Part shown: piece after piece, positions 41,425 through 49,023 of the stretch
Layout: each line of letters starts with the position of its first letter
How positions within the stretch are numbered: position 1 is the stretch's first letter
Origin: Streptomyces canus 299MFChir4.1
Lineage (GTDB): Bacteria; Actinomycetota; Actinomycetes; Streptomycetales; Streptomycetaceae
Direction of reading: 5' to 3'
Assembly (NCBI RefSeq): GCF_000383615.1
Contig: NZ_KB911599.1
Coordinates: 104,265-168,264 of the forward strand
Length of the DNA: 64,000 bases
Made by a program: the position numbers and the translations under genes
Notes under the pieces: model-generated
Database searches by the model: none
What the model was told of the DNA's origin: nothing
What the model saw: only the letters and a program-made list of their open reading frames with translations

Positions 41425-42555
41425 CTAGTAGGACTTGGGCAGGCCCAGGGTCTGGTGGGAGACGTAGTTGAGAATCATCTCCCTGCTGACCGGTGCGATA
41501 CGAGCCACGCGCGCGGCCGTTATCAGCGAGGCGATCCCGAACTCCCGGGTGAGGCCGTTGCCGCCGAGGGTGTGGACGGCCTGGTCCACGGCCTTCACGC
41601 AGGCCTCCCCCGCGGCGTACTTGGCCATGTTGGCGGCCTCTCCCGCGGCCACGTCGTCGCCCTCGTCGTAGAGGTGGGCGGCCTTCTGCATCATCAGGCG
41701 GGCCAGTTCGAGGTCGATGTGGGCCTGGGCGAGGGGGTGGGCGATGGCCTGGTGGGCGCCGATGGGGGTGTTCCACACCGTGCGGTCCTTGGCGTAGGCG
41801 ATCGCCTGGGAGAGCGCGTAGCGGCCCATGCCGATCGCGAAGGCGGCCGTCATGATCCGTTCGGGGTTGAGGCCGGCGAAGAGCTGGAGGAGGCCCGCGT
41901 CCTCGTCTCCCACGAGGGCTTCGGCGGGGAGGCGTACGTCGTCGAGGGTGAGCTCGAACTGCTTCTCCTGGGCGTTCAGTTCCATCTCGATGTGGCGCCT
42001 GCCGAATCCCGGGGCATCACGCGGAACGATGAACAGGCAGGGCTTGAGGCGGCCGGTGCGGGAGTCCTCCGTACGGCCGACTATGAGGGTGGCGTCGGCT
42101 ATGTCGACGCCGGAGACGAAGACCTTGCGGCCGGTCAGCAGCCAGTCGGCGCCGTCGCGGCGGGCCGTGGTGCTGATGCGGTGGCTGTTGGAGCCGGCGT
42201 CGGGTTCCGTGATGCCGAACGCCATCGTGCGGGTGCCGTCGGCGAGTGCGGGGAGCCAGTCCCGCTTCTGGGACTCCGTGCCGAACCGGGCGATCACGGT
42301 GCCGCAGATGGCCGGGGACACGATCATCATGAGGAGGGGGGCGCCGGCCGCGCCGAGTTCCTCCAGGACGATGGAGAGTTCGGCGATTCCACCGCCGCCG
42401 CCTCCGTACTCCTCGGGGAGGTTGACGCCGAGATAGCCCAGCTTGGCGGCTTCGGACCAGAGTTGCTCTCTGTCGTAGGCGCGGCCGTGGCGTTTGCCCA
42501 AGGCGGATACGGCTGTTCGGAGGGCTTTGTGCTCGTCCGTTTCGATCGTGGGCAT
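41425..42555 (-). CDS. Acyl-CoA dehydrogenase (isovaleryl/citronellyl-CoA type)
   Basis: 376 residues, complete fold. TMAFGITEPDAGSNSHRIST and GRKVFVSG bind FAD and substrate. LNPERIMTAAFAIGMGRYAL carries the Glu where isovaleryl-CoA dehydrogenase has its catalytic base. TVWNTPIGAHQAIAHPLAQA and HTLGGNGLTREFGIASL complete the C-terminal domain. It should introduce the double bond before the carboxylase step. The start is ATG 42555. It follows the carboxylase alpha gene across the repeat element at 42569-42600, and the CoA ligase follows 33 bases downstream. Confidence 0.9.
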   Translation of the reverse strand: MPTIETDEHKALRTAVSALGKRHGRAYDREQLWSEAAKLGYLGVNLPEEYGGGGGGIAELSIVLEELGAAGAPLLMMIVSPAICGTVIARFGTESQKRDWLPALADGTRTMAFGITEPDAGSNSHRISTTARRDGADWLLTGRKVFVSGVDIADATLIVGRTEDSRTGRLKPCLFIVPRDAPGFGRRHIEMELNAQEKQFELTLDDVRLPAEALVGDEDAGLLQLFAGLNPERIMTAAFAIGMGRYALSQAIAYAKDRTVWNTPIGAHQAIAHPLAQAHIDLELARLMMQKAAHLYDEGDDVAAGEAANMAKYAAGEACVKAVDQAVHTLGGNGLTREFGIASLITAARVARIAPVSREMILNYVSHQTLGLPKSY

Positions 42556-42568
42556 GTGGCTCCTTCGT

Positions 42569-42600
42569 TGTGGCTGGTCGCGCAGTTCCCCGCGCCCCTA
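42569..42600 (+). repeat. GGGGCGCGGGGAACTGC element, copy 6
   Basis: Plus strand TGGCTGGTCGCGCAGTTCCC followed by cgcgccccta. The TAG stop of the carboxylase alpha gene overlaps its right end. It is the only one of six copies that runs opposite to the gene it follows. Confidence 0.7.
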
Positions 42601-44439
42601 CGTAGGTTCAACAACCGCCAGTAGAGAGCCGACCGTTACCTGTTGGCCGACAACTGCATTCAGCTCGCTGAGCGTGCCTGTGTGCGGGGCCGTGATCTTG
42701 TGTTCCATCTTCATCGCCTCCAGCCAGAGGAGAGGTTGGCCTGCCTCCACGGCGGCTCCCTCGCCCAGGCCGTCGGCAACCCGTACGACCGTTCCCGGCA
42801 TGGGGGCCAGCAAGGAGCCCGGGGCGAGCTGGGCGGTCGGGTCCGGGAAGCGGGGCAGAGCCGTCAGGGCCGTGCCCCCCACGTACACCTGGTCGCCGTA
42901 CCGGGCCACCTCGAACGTCCGCCGCACGCCGTCCACTTCGAGTACGACCGCGCTCGGGTCCGCGTGGATCACCCGGACCCCGTCCGCCTCCAGGCCGTCG
43001 CGCGTATGCCGGTAGCGGACCTCGTGCTCCTCCCCCGCCATCGCGTACCGCTTCGTCTGCGGGGCCGAGTGCAGGTTGCGCCAGCCGCCGAAGCGGGAGC
43101 GGCCGACGGCGTCCGCGAGGGCCGCCGCCAGGGGGGCGTACGGCTCCCCGGTCCCGCCGACGAGTTCCGTGAGGTGGCGGTCGTAGAAGCCCGTGTCCAT
43201 GCGGGCCGTCGTGAACTCCTTGTGGCGCAGGGAGTTCACCAGCAGGTCCCGGTTGGTGGTGGGGCCGTGGATCGTGGCCTTCTCCAGGGCGCCCGCGAGT
43301 CTGCGGACCGCCTCCGCGCGCGTGGGGGCGTGTGCGACGACCTTGGCGAGCATCGGGTCGTAGTGGACGCCGATGTCGTCGCCGTTCGCGTAGCCCGTGT
43401 CCAGACGGACGGACGGGGGGACCGAGAAGTGGTGCAGGGTGCCGGTCTGCGGGGTCCAGTCCCGGGCGGGGTCCTCGGCGTAGAGGCGGGCCTCGACGGC
43501 GTGGCCACGCGCGCGTGGTGGCTCGTCGGGGAGCGGGGCGCCTTCGGCGACACGGATCTGTTCCGCCACCAGGTCGATGCCGAACACGGCCTCCGTCACC
43601 GGGTGTTCGACCTGGAGGCGGGTGTTCATCTCCAGGAAGTGCGCCTCGGTGCCGGAGACCAGGAACTCGACCGTGCCCGCGCCCACGTAGTCCACCGCGC
43701 GCGCCGCTCGTACGGCCAGCTCGTGCAGTTCCGCCCTGAGGCCGTCGGGGAGTCCGGGGGCCGGGGCCTCCTCGATCACCTTCTGGTGGCGGCGCTGGAG
43801 GGAGCAGTCGCGGGTGCCCAGGGCCCAGACCGTGCCGTGGGTGTCGGCGAGGATCTGGACCTCGACGTGGCGGCCGTCCTCGACGTACGGCTCGACGAAG
43901 ACCTCGCCGTCCCCGAAGGCGCCGGCGGCCTCGGCGCGTGCGCTCTCCAGGGCGGCCGTCAGGTCCTCCATGCGGCGCACGATCCGCATGCCGCGGCCTC
44001 CGCCGCCCGCGGCCGCCTTCACCAGCACCGGCAGATCGGCCGGCGTCACGTCTCCGAGGGGCGCGAGGCCCATCAGTTCCTTGGCGCGCGTCTTGGACGC
44101 CATCGCCTCGATCGCGGACGGCGGCGGCCCGATCCAGACCAGGCCCGCGTCCATGACGGCCCGCGCGAAGTCGGCGTTCTCGGAGAGGAAGCCGTAGCCG
44201 GGGTGCACGGCGTCGGCACCGGAGGCGAGCGCCGCCTTCACGACCAGGTCGGTGCGCAGGTAGGTGTCGGCGGGGGCCGCGCCCGGGAGCCGTACGGCCG
44301 TGTCCGCCACGCGCGTGTGGAGGGCGTTCGCGTCCGGGTCCGAGTGCACGGCGACCGTCCGGATCCCCAGCTCATGGCAGGTGCGGAAGATCCGGCAGGC
44401 GATCTCGCCCCGGTTGGCGACGAGCACAGAAGTGATCAC
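42598..44439 (-). CDS. Acyl-CoA carboxylase alpha subunit: biotin carboxylase plus BCCP
   Basis: 613 residues. The biotin carboxylase part begins VLVANRGEIACRIFRTC, with ATP-grasp KAAAGGGGRGMRIV, catalytic QRRHQKVIEEAP and EMNTRLQVEHPVTE. A linker domain follows, then a C-terminal biotin carrier domain with EAMKMEHKI, whose Lys takes biotin. Compared with relatives, about 18-20 residues are missing between AMASK and LPVLVKA, the loop that normally reads like AGVPVVPG. The start is GTG 44439, 11 bases after the beta gene stop, with GAGG upstream. It partners the beta subunit to carboxylate a branched enoyl-CoA (methylcrotonyl- or geranyl-type). Confidence 0.9.
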   Translation of the reverse strand: MITSVLVANRGEIACRIFRTCHELGIRTVAVHSDPDANALHTRVADTAVRLPGAAPADTYLRTDLVVKAALASGADAVHPGYGFLSENADFARAVMDAGLVWIGPPPSAIEAMASKTRAKELMGLAPLGDVTPADLPVLVKAAAGGGGRGMRIVRRMEDLTAALESARAEAAGAFGDGEVFVEPYVEDGRHVEVQILADTHGTVWALGTRDCSLQRRHQKVIEEAPAPGLPDGLRAELHELAVRAARAVDYVGAGTVEFLVSGTEAHFLEMNTRLQVEHPVTEAVFGIDLVAEQIRVAEGAPLPDEPPRARGHAVEARLYAEDPARDWTPQTGTLHHFSVPPSVRLDTGYANGDDIGVHYDPMLAKVVAHAPTRAEAVRRLAGALEKATIHGPTTNRDLLVNSLRHKEFTTARMDTGFYDRHLTELVGGTGEPYAPLAAALADAVGRSRFGGWRNLHSAPQTKRYAMAGEEHEVRYRHTRDGLEADGVRVIHADPSAVVLEVDGVRRTFEVARYGDQVYVGGTALTALPRFPDPTAQLAPGSLLAPMPGTVVRVADGLGEGAAVEAGQPLLWLEAMKMEHKITAPHTGTLSELNAVVGQQVTVGSLLAVVEPT

Positions 44440-44450
44440 TGAAGGGTTCC

Positions 44451-46049
44451 TCACATCCGGAAGACGCCGAAGCCGCCGCGGGCGCCCTCGTAGGGCGCGG
44501 TGTGGATCGCGGACAGGCACAGTCCCAGTACGGTCCGGGTGTCGCGGGGGTCGATGACGCCGTCGTCGTAGAGCCGCCCGGACAGGAACATGGGCAGCGA
44601 CTCGGACTCGATCTGCTGCTCCACCAGGGCGCGCAGGGCGGCGTCGCCCTCTTCGTCGTACGGCAGTCCCTTCGCGGCGGCCGACTGGCGGGCGACGATG
44701 GAGAGCACGCCGGCGAGCTGCTGGGGGCCCATGACGGCCGACTTGGCGCTGGGCCAGGCGAAGAGGAAACGGGGGTCGTAGGCGCGGCCGCACATGCCGT
44801 AGTGGCCCGCTCCGTACGAGGCGCCCATCAGGACGGACAGGTGCGGGACCTTCGAGTTGCTGACCGCGTTGATCATCATCGCGCCGTGTTTGATGATGCC
44901 GCCCTGCTCGTACTCCTGGCCGACCATGTAGCCGGTGGTGTTGTGCAGGAAGAGCAGCGGGATGTCGCGCTGGTTGGCCAGCTGGATGAACTGGGCCGCC
45001 TTCTGGGACTCCTCGGAGAACAGCACACCCTGGGCGTTCGCCAGCACCCCGATCGGATAGCCGTGGAGCGCCGCCCACCCCGTCACCAGGCTCGTCCCGT
45101 ACAGGGGCTTGAACTCGTCGAAGTCGGAGGCGTCGACGATCCGGGCGATCACCTCGCGCGGGTCGAAGGGGGTGCGGAGGTCGCCTGGGACGATGCCCAG
45201 CAGTTCGTCGGCCGGGTACTTGGGCGGCTCGGCGGGGCCCGGATCGCCGTACGCCTTGCGGTGGTTGAGACGGGACACGACGCGGCGGGCCTGCCTGAGC
45301 GCGTCCTGCTCGTCCACGGCGAAGTAGTCCGCGAGACCCGACACACGCGCGTGCATCTCGGCACCGCCGAGGGACTCGTCGTCGCTCTCCTCGCCGGTCG
45401 CCATCTTGACGAGGGGCGGGCCGCCCAGGAACACCTTGGCCCGCTCCTTGACCATGATCACGTGGTCGGACATGCCGGGGACGTAGGCGCCGCCGGCCGT
45501 CGAGTTGCCGAAGACGACGGCGACGGTCGGTATCCCGGCCGCCGACAGCCTCGTCAGGTCCCGGAAGATCGCGCCGCCCGGGATGAAGATCTCCTTCTGC
45601 GAGGGCAGGTCGGCGCCACCGGACTCCACCAGGCTGATGCAGGGCAGCCGGTTGGCGAGGGCGATGTCGTTGGCCCGCAGGGCCTTCTTCAGCGACCAGG
45701 GATTGCTCGCGCCGCCGCGCACGGTCGGGTCGTTGGCGGTGATCAGGCACTCCACGCCCTCGACGACCCCGATCCCGGTGACGAGGGAGGCGCCGACCGT
45801 GTAGTCGCTGCCCCAGGCGGCCAGCGGGGACAGTTCGAGGAAGGGCGTGTCGGGATCGAGGAGCAGCTCGATCCGTTCCCGGGCGAGCAACTTGCCGCGC
45901 CCCCGGTGCCGTTGCACATACTTCTCACCCCCGCCCGCGAGCGCCTTCGCGTGCTCGGTGTCCAGCTCGGCGAGCTTGGCGAGCATGGCTTCGCGGTGGG
46001 CCCGGTAGTCGGAGCCGGTGGTGTCCAGACTGGAGTTGATGGTCGTCAC
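44451..46049 (-). CDS. Acyl-CoA carboxylase beta (carboxyltransferase) subunit
   Basis: 532 residues, two crotonase-like halves. The N-half has NDPTVRGGASNPWSLKKALR, LVESGGADLPSQKEIFIPGG and GNSTAGGAYVPGMSDHVIMV. The C-half has GVLFSEESQKAAQFIQLANQ, LFLHNTTGYMVGQEYEQGG and LMGASYGAGHYGMCGRAYDP. The closest class is methylcrotonyl-/geranyl-CoA carboxylase beta (LiuB/AtuC), distinct from AccB/PccB. GTG at 46049 has GGAGG at six bases. Deciding between methylcrotonyl and geranyl substrates needs the acyl-pocket residue. A decayed TnpB fragment lies just upstream on the other strand. Confidence 0.9.
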   Translation of the reverse strand: MTTINSSLDTTGSDYRAHREAMLAKLAELDTEHAKALAGGGEKYVQRHRGRGKLLARERIELLLDPDTPFLELSPLAAWGSDYTVGASLVTGIGVVEGVECLITANDPTVRGGASNPWSLKKALRANDIALANRLPCISLVESGGADLPSQKEIFIPGGAIFRDLTRLSAAGIPTVAVVFGNSTAGGAYVPGMSDHVIMVKERAKVFLGGPPLVKMATGEESDDESLGGAEMHARVSGLADYFAVDEQDALRQARRVVSRLNHRKAYGDPGPAEPPKYPADELLGIVPGDLRTPFDPREVIARIVDASDFDEFKPLYGTSLVTGWAALHGYPIGVLANAQGVLFSEESQKAAQFIQLANQRDIPLLFLHNTTGYMVGQEYEQGGIIKHGAMMINAVSNSKVPHLSVLMGASYGAGHYGMCGRAYDPRFLFAWPSAKSAVMGPQQLAGVLSIVARQSAAAKGLPYDEEGDAALRALVEQQIESESLPMFLSGRLYDDGVIDPRDTRTVLGLCLSAIHTAPYEGARGGFGVFRM

Positions 46050-46362
46050 AACCTGCCTCCGGGACTTTCGTTGCGTAGCACCTCTGCATGGCGTCGCGCC
46101 AGGAGACGACCAGAAGAGTCAACACACATTCGGTGGTTCATCGTTTGGAGTGAAGCCCGCACAAGGACGAGACATCTGTGCGAGCGTCGTACACCTGCAC
46201 CACGTGCGGAGCTGTGTCTCCCAGGGACAAGAACTCCGCCCGCGTGATGCTGGTCCGGGCGGGTCTGACCCCGGCTGATGTCGAGGGCGTAAGACCTCCT
46301 GGGGCGCAGCTCCAAGAGGCAGCCTGAGTCAGAAATTCCTCGGAAGTTCGCAGAGGGAGCAG
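46050..46362. other. Intergenic region holding a transposase remnant
   Basis: 313 bases of lower GC than the genes on either side. The right half (46154-46327) encodes a TnpB-like C-terminus. The left part (46080-46150) has AT-rich stretches (AGAGTCAACACACATTCGG) and probably holds the promoter for the carboxylase genes, since the remnant breaks the cluster here. Confidence 0.55.
46154..46327 (+). pseudogene. C-terminal fragment of a TnpB (IS200/IS605 OrfB) transposase
   Basis: An open frame of 57 codons with no start and a stop just before it reads SYTCTTCGAVSPRDKNSARV and then MLVRAGLTPADVEGVRPP to a TGA at 46325. CxxC followed by D-x-N-A/S-A is the second zinc-ribbon half and the last RuvC motif at the end of TnpB proteins, and I recall similar MLVRAG tails in Streptomyces TnpB. 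The rest of the gene is absent. It would be a scar of an IS605-type insertion antisense to the surrounding cluster. A chance match cannot be fully excluded. Confidence 0.55.
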
Positions 46363-48093
46363 TCAAAGCAGAGCCTCCGGGATCTCCAGGTGGCGGGAGC
46401 GCAGCCATTCGCCGAGTGCCTTGGCCTGCGGGTCGAAGCGGTGCTGGGCGGCGACGCCCTCGCCGAGGATGCCCTCGATGACGAAGTTCAGGGCTCGGAG
46501 GTTGGGGAGGTCGTGGCGGGTGACGGGCAACTCGGCCGTCTCCGGGAGGAGTTCACGCAGACGGTCGACGGTGAGCGTGTGGGCGAGCCACCGCCATGCC
46601 TCGTCCGTCCGGGCCCAGACCCCGATGTTGGCGTTGCCGCCCTTGTCGCCGCTGCGGGCGCCCGCGATCAGACCGAGGGGAGCCCGGCGGGTGGGGCCTT
46701 CCGGCAGCGGTTCGGGCAGGGGTGGTGTCGGGGGATCCTCAAGTACGGCGGCCTCCCGGACTGCCGGCGCCACTGGGAGCCGCCGCCCGTCGTGGAGGAC
46801 GGCCACATGGTCCACGGCCCCATGGGGGACGTACACATCCTCGAAGACCCCATAGGGCGAGCCCTTTCCCGGTGGGGCCAGCACATGGAACCCGGGGTAG
46901 CTCGCGAGGGCCAGCTCCACGGCGGCCCCGCTGAGCGCCCGTCCGACGGCCTCCTGGTCCGCGTCCCGGACGACCAGCCTCAGCAGGGCGCCGGCGGTTT
47001 CCTCCGTCTCCGCGTCCGGGCGGTCCGTGCGGACCAGGTCCCAGCGCACGTCGGAGACCTTGGCCAGGTGTGGCTCCAGCTGCTCCCGCACCAGCGTGGC
47101 CTTGGCCTCGATGTCGAGGCCGGTCAGGACGAAGGCGACCTCGTTGCGGAAGCCGCCGAGGCGGTTGAGGCCGACCTTGAGGGTCGGGGGCGGGGCCTCG
47201 CCGCGTACGCCGGAGATCCGGACGCGGTCGGTGCCGTCCTGGGTGAGCCGGACGGTGTCGAGGCGGGCGGTGACGTCGGGACCGGCGTACCGGGCGCCCT
47301 GCGTCTCGTACAGCAGCTGGGCCGTCACCGTGCCGACGTCCACGAAGCCGCCGGTGCCGGGGTGCTTGGTGATGACGGCGGTGCCGTCCTCGTGGAGCTC
47401 GGCGAGGGGGAAGCCGGGCCTTCGCAGATCGTGCCCGCCCTCGGCGAAGAACGCGTAGTTCCCGCCGGTCGCCTGGGTCCCGCACTCCAGGACGTGCCCG
47501 GCGACGACGGCTCCCGCGAGGCGGTCGTACTCCCCAGGACCCCAGCCGAAGTGGGCGGCGGCGGGCCCGGTGACCAGGGCCGCGTCCGTCACCCGGCCGG
47601 TGACGACCACGTCCGCGCCCTCGCGCAGACAGGCGGCGATGCCGAAGCCGCCGAGATAGGCGTGGGCGGCGAGGCTGCCGGGGTGCTCGGCGGTCAGGTC
47701 GTCGCCCTCGACATGGGCGACGTTCACGTCCAGGCCGAGCCGGTCGGCCAACTCCCGGATGCGGGCGGCGAGTCCGGCGGGATTGAGGCCACCCGCGTTG
47801 GTGACGATCCTGACGCCCCGCTCCCGCGCCGTCCCCAGGCACTCCTCCAACTGCCGCAGGAAGGTACGGGCATACCCGGCCCCCGGGTCCTTGAGCCGGT
47901 CCCGGCCCAGGATGAGCATGGTCAGCTCGGCGAGGTAGTCGCCGGTGAGGACGTCGAGTTCACCGCCGGTGAGCATTTCGCGCAGGGCGTCGAAGCGGTC
48001 GCCGTAGAAGCCGGAGGCGTTGCCTATGCGCAGGGTCGTCCGACGACCCACTCGGTCGGGCGGCGGCTCTTGCTTGCCGGTACGGAGGGTCAT
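46363..48093 (-). CDS. atuA: AtuA-family protein (DUF1446), acyclic terpene utilisation
   Basis: 576 residues. The N-terminal two thirds match the AtuA/DUF1446 family: RIGNASGFYGDRFDALREML, VTNAGGLNPAGLAARIREL, DVVVTGRVTDAALVTGPAAA and ECGTQATGGNYAFFAE. The C-terminal part (LIAGARSGDKGGNANIGVWA, residues about 465-576) is the AtuA-like ferredoxin-fold domain that is a separate protein in some bacteria, so this is the fused form. AtuA is required for citronellol growth in Pseudomonas, but its reaction is not established. ATG at 48093 overlaps the preceding gene by four bases (ATGA). Confidence 0.88.
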   Translation of the reverse strand: MTLRTGKQEPPPDRVGRRTTLRIGNASGFYGDRFDALREMLTGGELDVLTGDYLAELTMLILGRDRLKDPGAGYARTFLRQLEECLGTARERGVRIVTNAGGLNPAGLAARIRELADRLGLDVNVAHVEGDDLTAEHPGSLAAHAYLGGFGIAACLREGADVVVTGRVTDAALVTGPAAAHFGWGPGEYDRLAGAVVAGHVLECGTQATGGNYAFFAEGGHDLRRPGFPLAELHEDGTAVITKHPGTGGFVDVGTVTAQLLYETQGARYAGPDVTARLDTVRLTQDGTDRVRISGVRGEAPPPTLKVGLNRLGGFRNEVAFVLTGLDIEAKATLVREQLEPHLAKVSDVRWDLVRTDRPDAETEETAGALLRLVVRDADQEAVGRALSGAAVELALASYPGFHVLAPPGKGSPYGVFEDVYVPHGAVDHVAVLHDGRRLPVAPAVREAAVLEDPPTPPLPEPLPEGPTRRAPLGLIAGARSGDKGGNANIGVWARTDEAWRWLAHTLTVDRLRELLPETAELPVTRHDLPNLRALNFVIEGILGEGVAAQHRFDPQAKALGEWLRSRHLEIPEALL

Positions 48094-48884
48094 CCGGCCG
48101 TTCCCCTCACCGGGCGTCCGGCGCCGGGCGGGCCCGCGAAGGCCTGGGCGATGTCGAGCCACCGGCCTGCGTCCTCGCCCTCCGCGCGCAGGGCGAGGTC
48201 GGCGCGATGTGCCCGTTGGGTGACCAGCAGGCAGAAGTCGAGGGCGGGGCCGGTGACGCGGCCGGTGGCGTCCTCGGGGCCGTAGGTCCACAACTCGCCG
48301 GACGGGGCCGTGAGTTCGATGCGGAACGGCTCGAAGGGCGGGGTCAGTCCGTGCACGCCGAAGGCGAAGTCGCGGGTGCGGATGCCGAGCCGGACGATGT
48401 GCCGGATCCGGTCGGTGGGCTCACGGGTCACCCCCAGCGCGTCCGCCACGTCCAGGCCGTGGGCCCAGGTCTCCATGAGACGGGCGGTGGCCATGGAAGC
48501 GGTGGACATGGGCGGGCCGTACCAGGGGAAGCGGGCTCCCTCGGGTGCCGCGCGCAGGGCCTCCGCCAGGTCCTCCCGTCCCGCCCGCCAGTAGGCGAGC
48601 AGTCGCGCCGGAGGCTTGCGGGCACCCTCCTCCGCGCCTTCGTCCACGAAGTCCCCGGGCGCGGCCATCGCCTTCTCGACCTCGCGGGAGAAGGCCTTCT
48701 GGTCGGTGACGGCGAGCAGGGAGGAGTGGTCGGTCCAGGCGAGGTGGGCGATCTGGTGGGCGACGGTCCAGCCGGGGGCGGGGGTCGGCGACGACCACTG
48801 CTCCTGGCCCAACTCGGCTACCAGCAGGTCGAGTTCCTCGCTCTCCGCACACAGGTCGTCGATGACGGGCGTGGGGTCTGCCAT
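48090..48884 (-). CDS. TIGR03084-type DinB/MDMPI metal-binding protein
   Basis: 264 residues with an MDMPI N-terminal domain: ELGQEQWSSPTPAPGWTVAH, HQIAHLAWTDHSSLLAV supplying a His ligand, and METWAHGLDVADALGV supplying Glu and His (E-x3-H). A small C-terminal domain follows. These proteins regularly sit next to DUF1446 genes in actinobacteria. A mycothiol-dependent step or a chaperone role for AtuA is conceivable, but neither is shown. It is the first gene of the cluster. ATG at 48884 has no obvious ribosome site. Confidence 0.82.
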   Translation of the reverse strand: MADPTPVIDDLCAESEELDLLVAELGQEQWSSPTPAPGWTVAHQIAHLAWTDHSSLLAVTDQKAFSREVEKAMAAPGDFVDEGAEEGARKPPARLLAYWRAGREDLAEALRAAPEGARFPWYGPPMSTASMATARLMETWAHGLDVADALGVTREPTDRIRHIVRLGIRTRDFAFGVHGLTPPFEPFRIELTAPSGELWTYGPEDATGRVTGPALDFCLLVTQRAHRADLALRAEGEDAGRWLDIAQAFAGPPGAGRPVRGTAG

Positions 48885-48915
48885 GGGGTGAGGATGTCAG
48901 CGACGCAAGAAACAA

Positions 48916-48929
48916 GCAAGCGTGCTTGC
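48916..48929. promoter_or_regulatory. Palindrome GCAAGC-GT-GCTTGC, candidate TetR operator
   Basis: Two perfect six-base arms in an AT-rich promoter-like patch (CATTAATTTTGG follows), 32 bases upstream of the first gene of the atu/liu-like cluster and 95 upstream of the divergent methyltransferase. A TetR gene is the last gene of that cluster. Confidence 0.5.
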
Positions 48930-48984
48930 ATTAATTTTGGCGGACCGATGGTCGCGTCCCGCCGATGGCCGAGGGTCCGATATT

Positions 48985-49002
48985 CGGAGGCGCCTGCCTC
49001 CG
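48985..49002 (+). promoter_or_regulatory. Leader hairpin containing the only SD-like sequence before the methyltransferase
   Basis: CGGAGGC-GCCT-GCCTCCG: a 7-bp perfect stem with a four-base loop, 22 bases before the GTG at 49024. The GGAGG in its left arm is the only Shine-Dalgarno-like sequence upstream and would be hidden in the stem. Confidence 0.35.
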
Positions 49003-49023
49003 CCCTCGCAGTACGGTCCCCCG

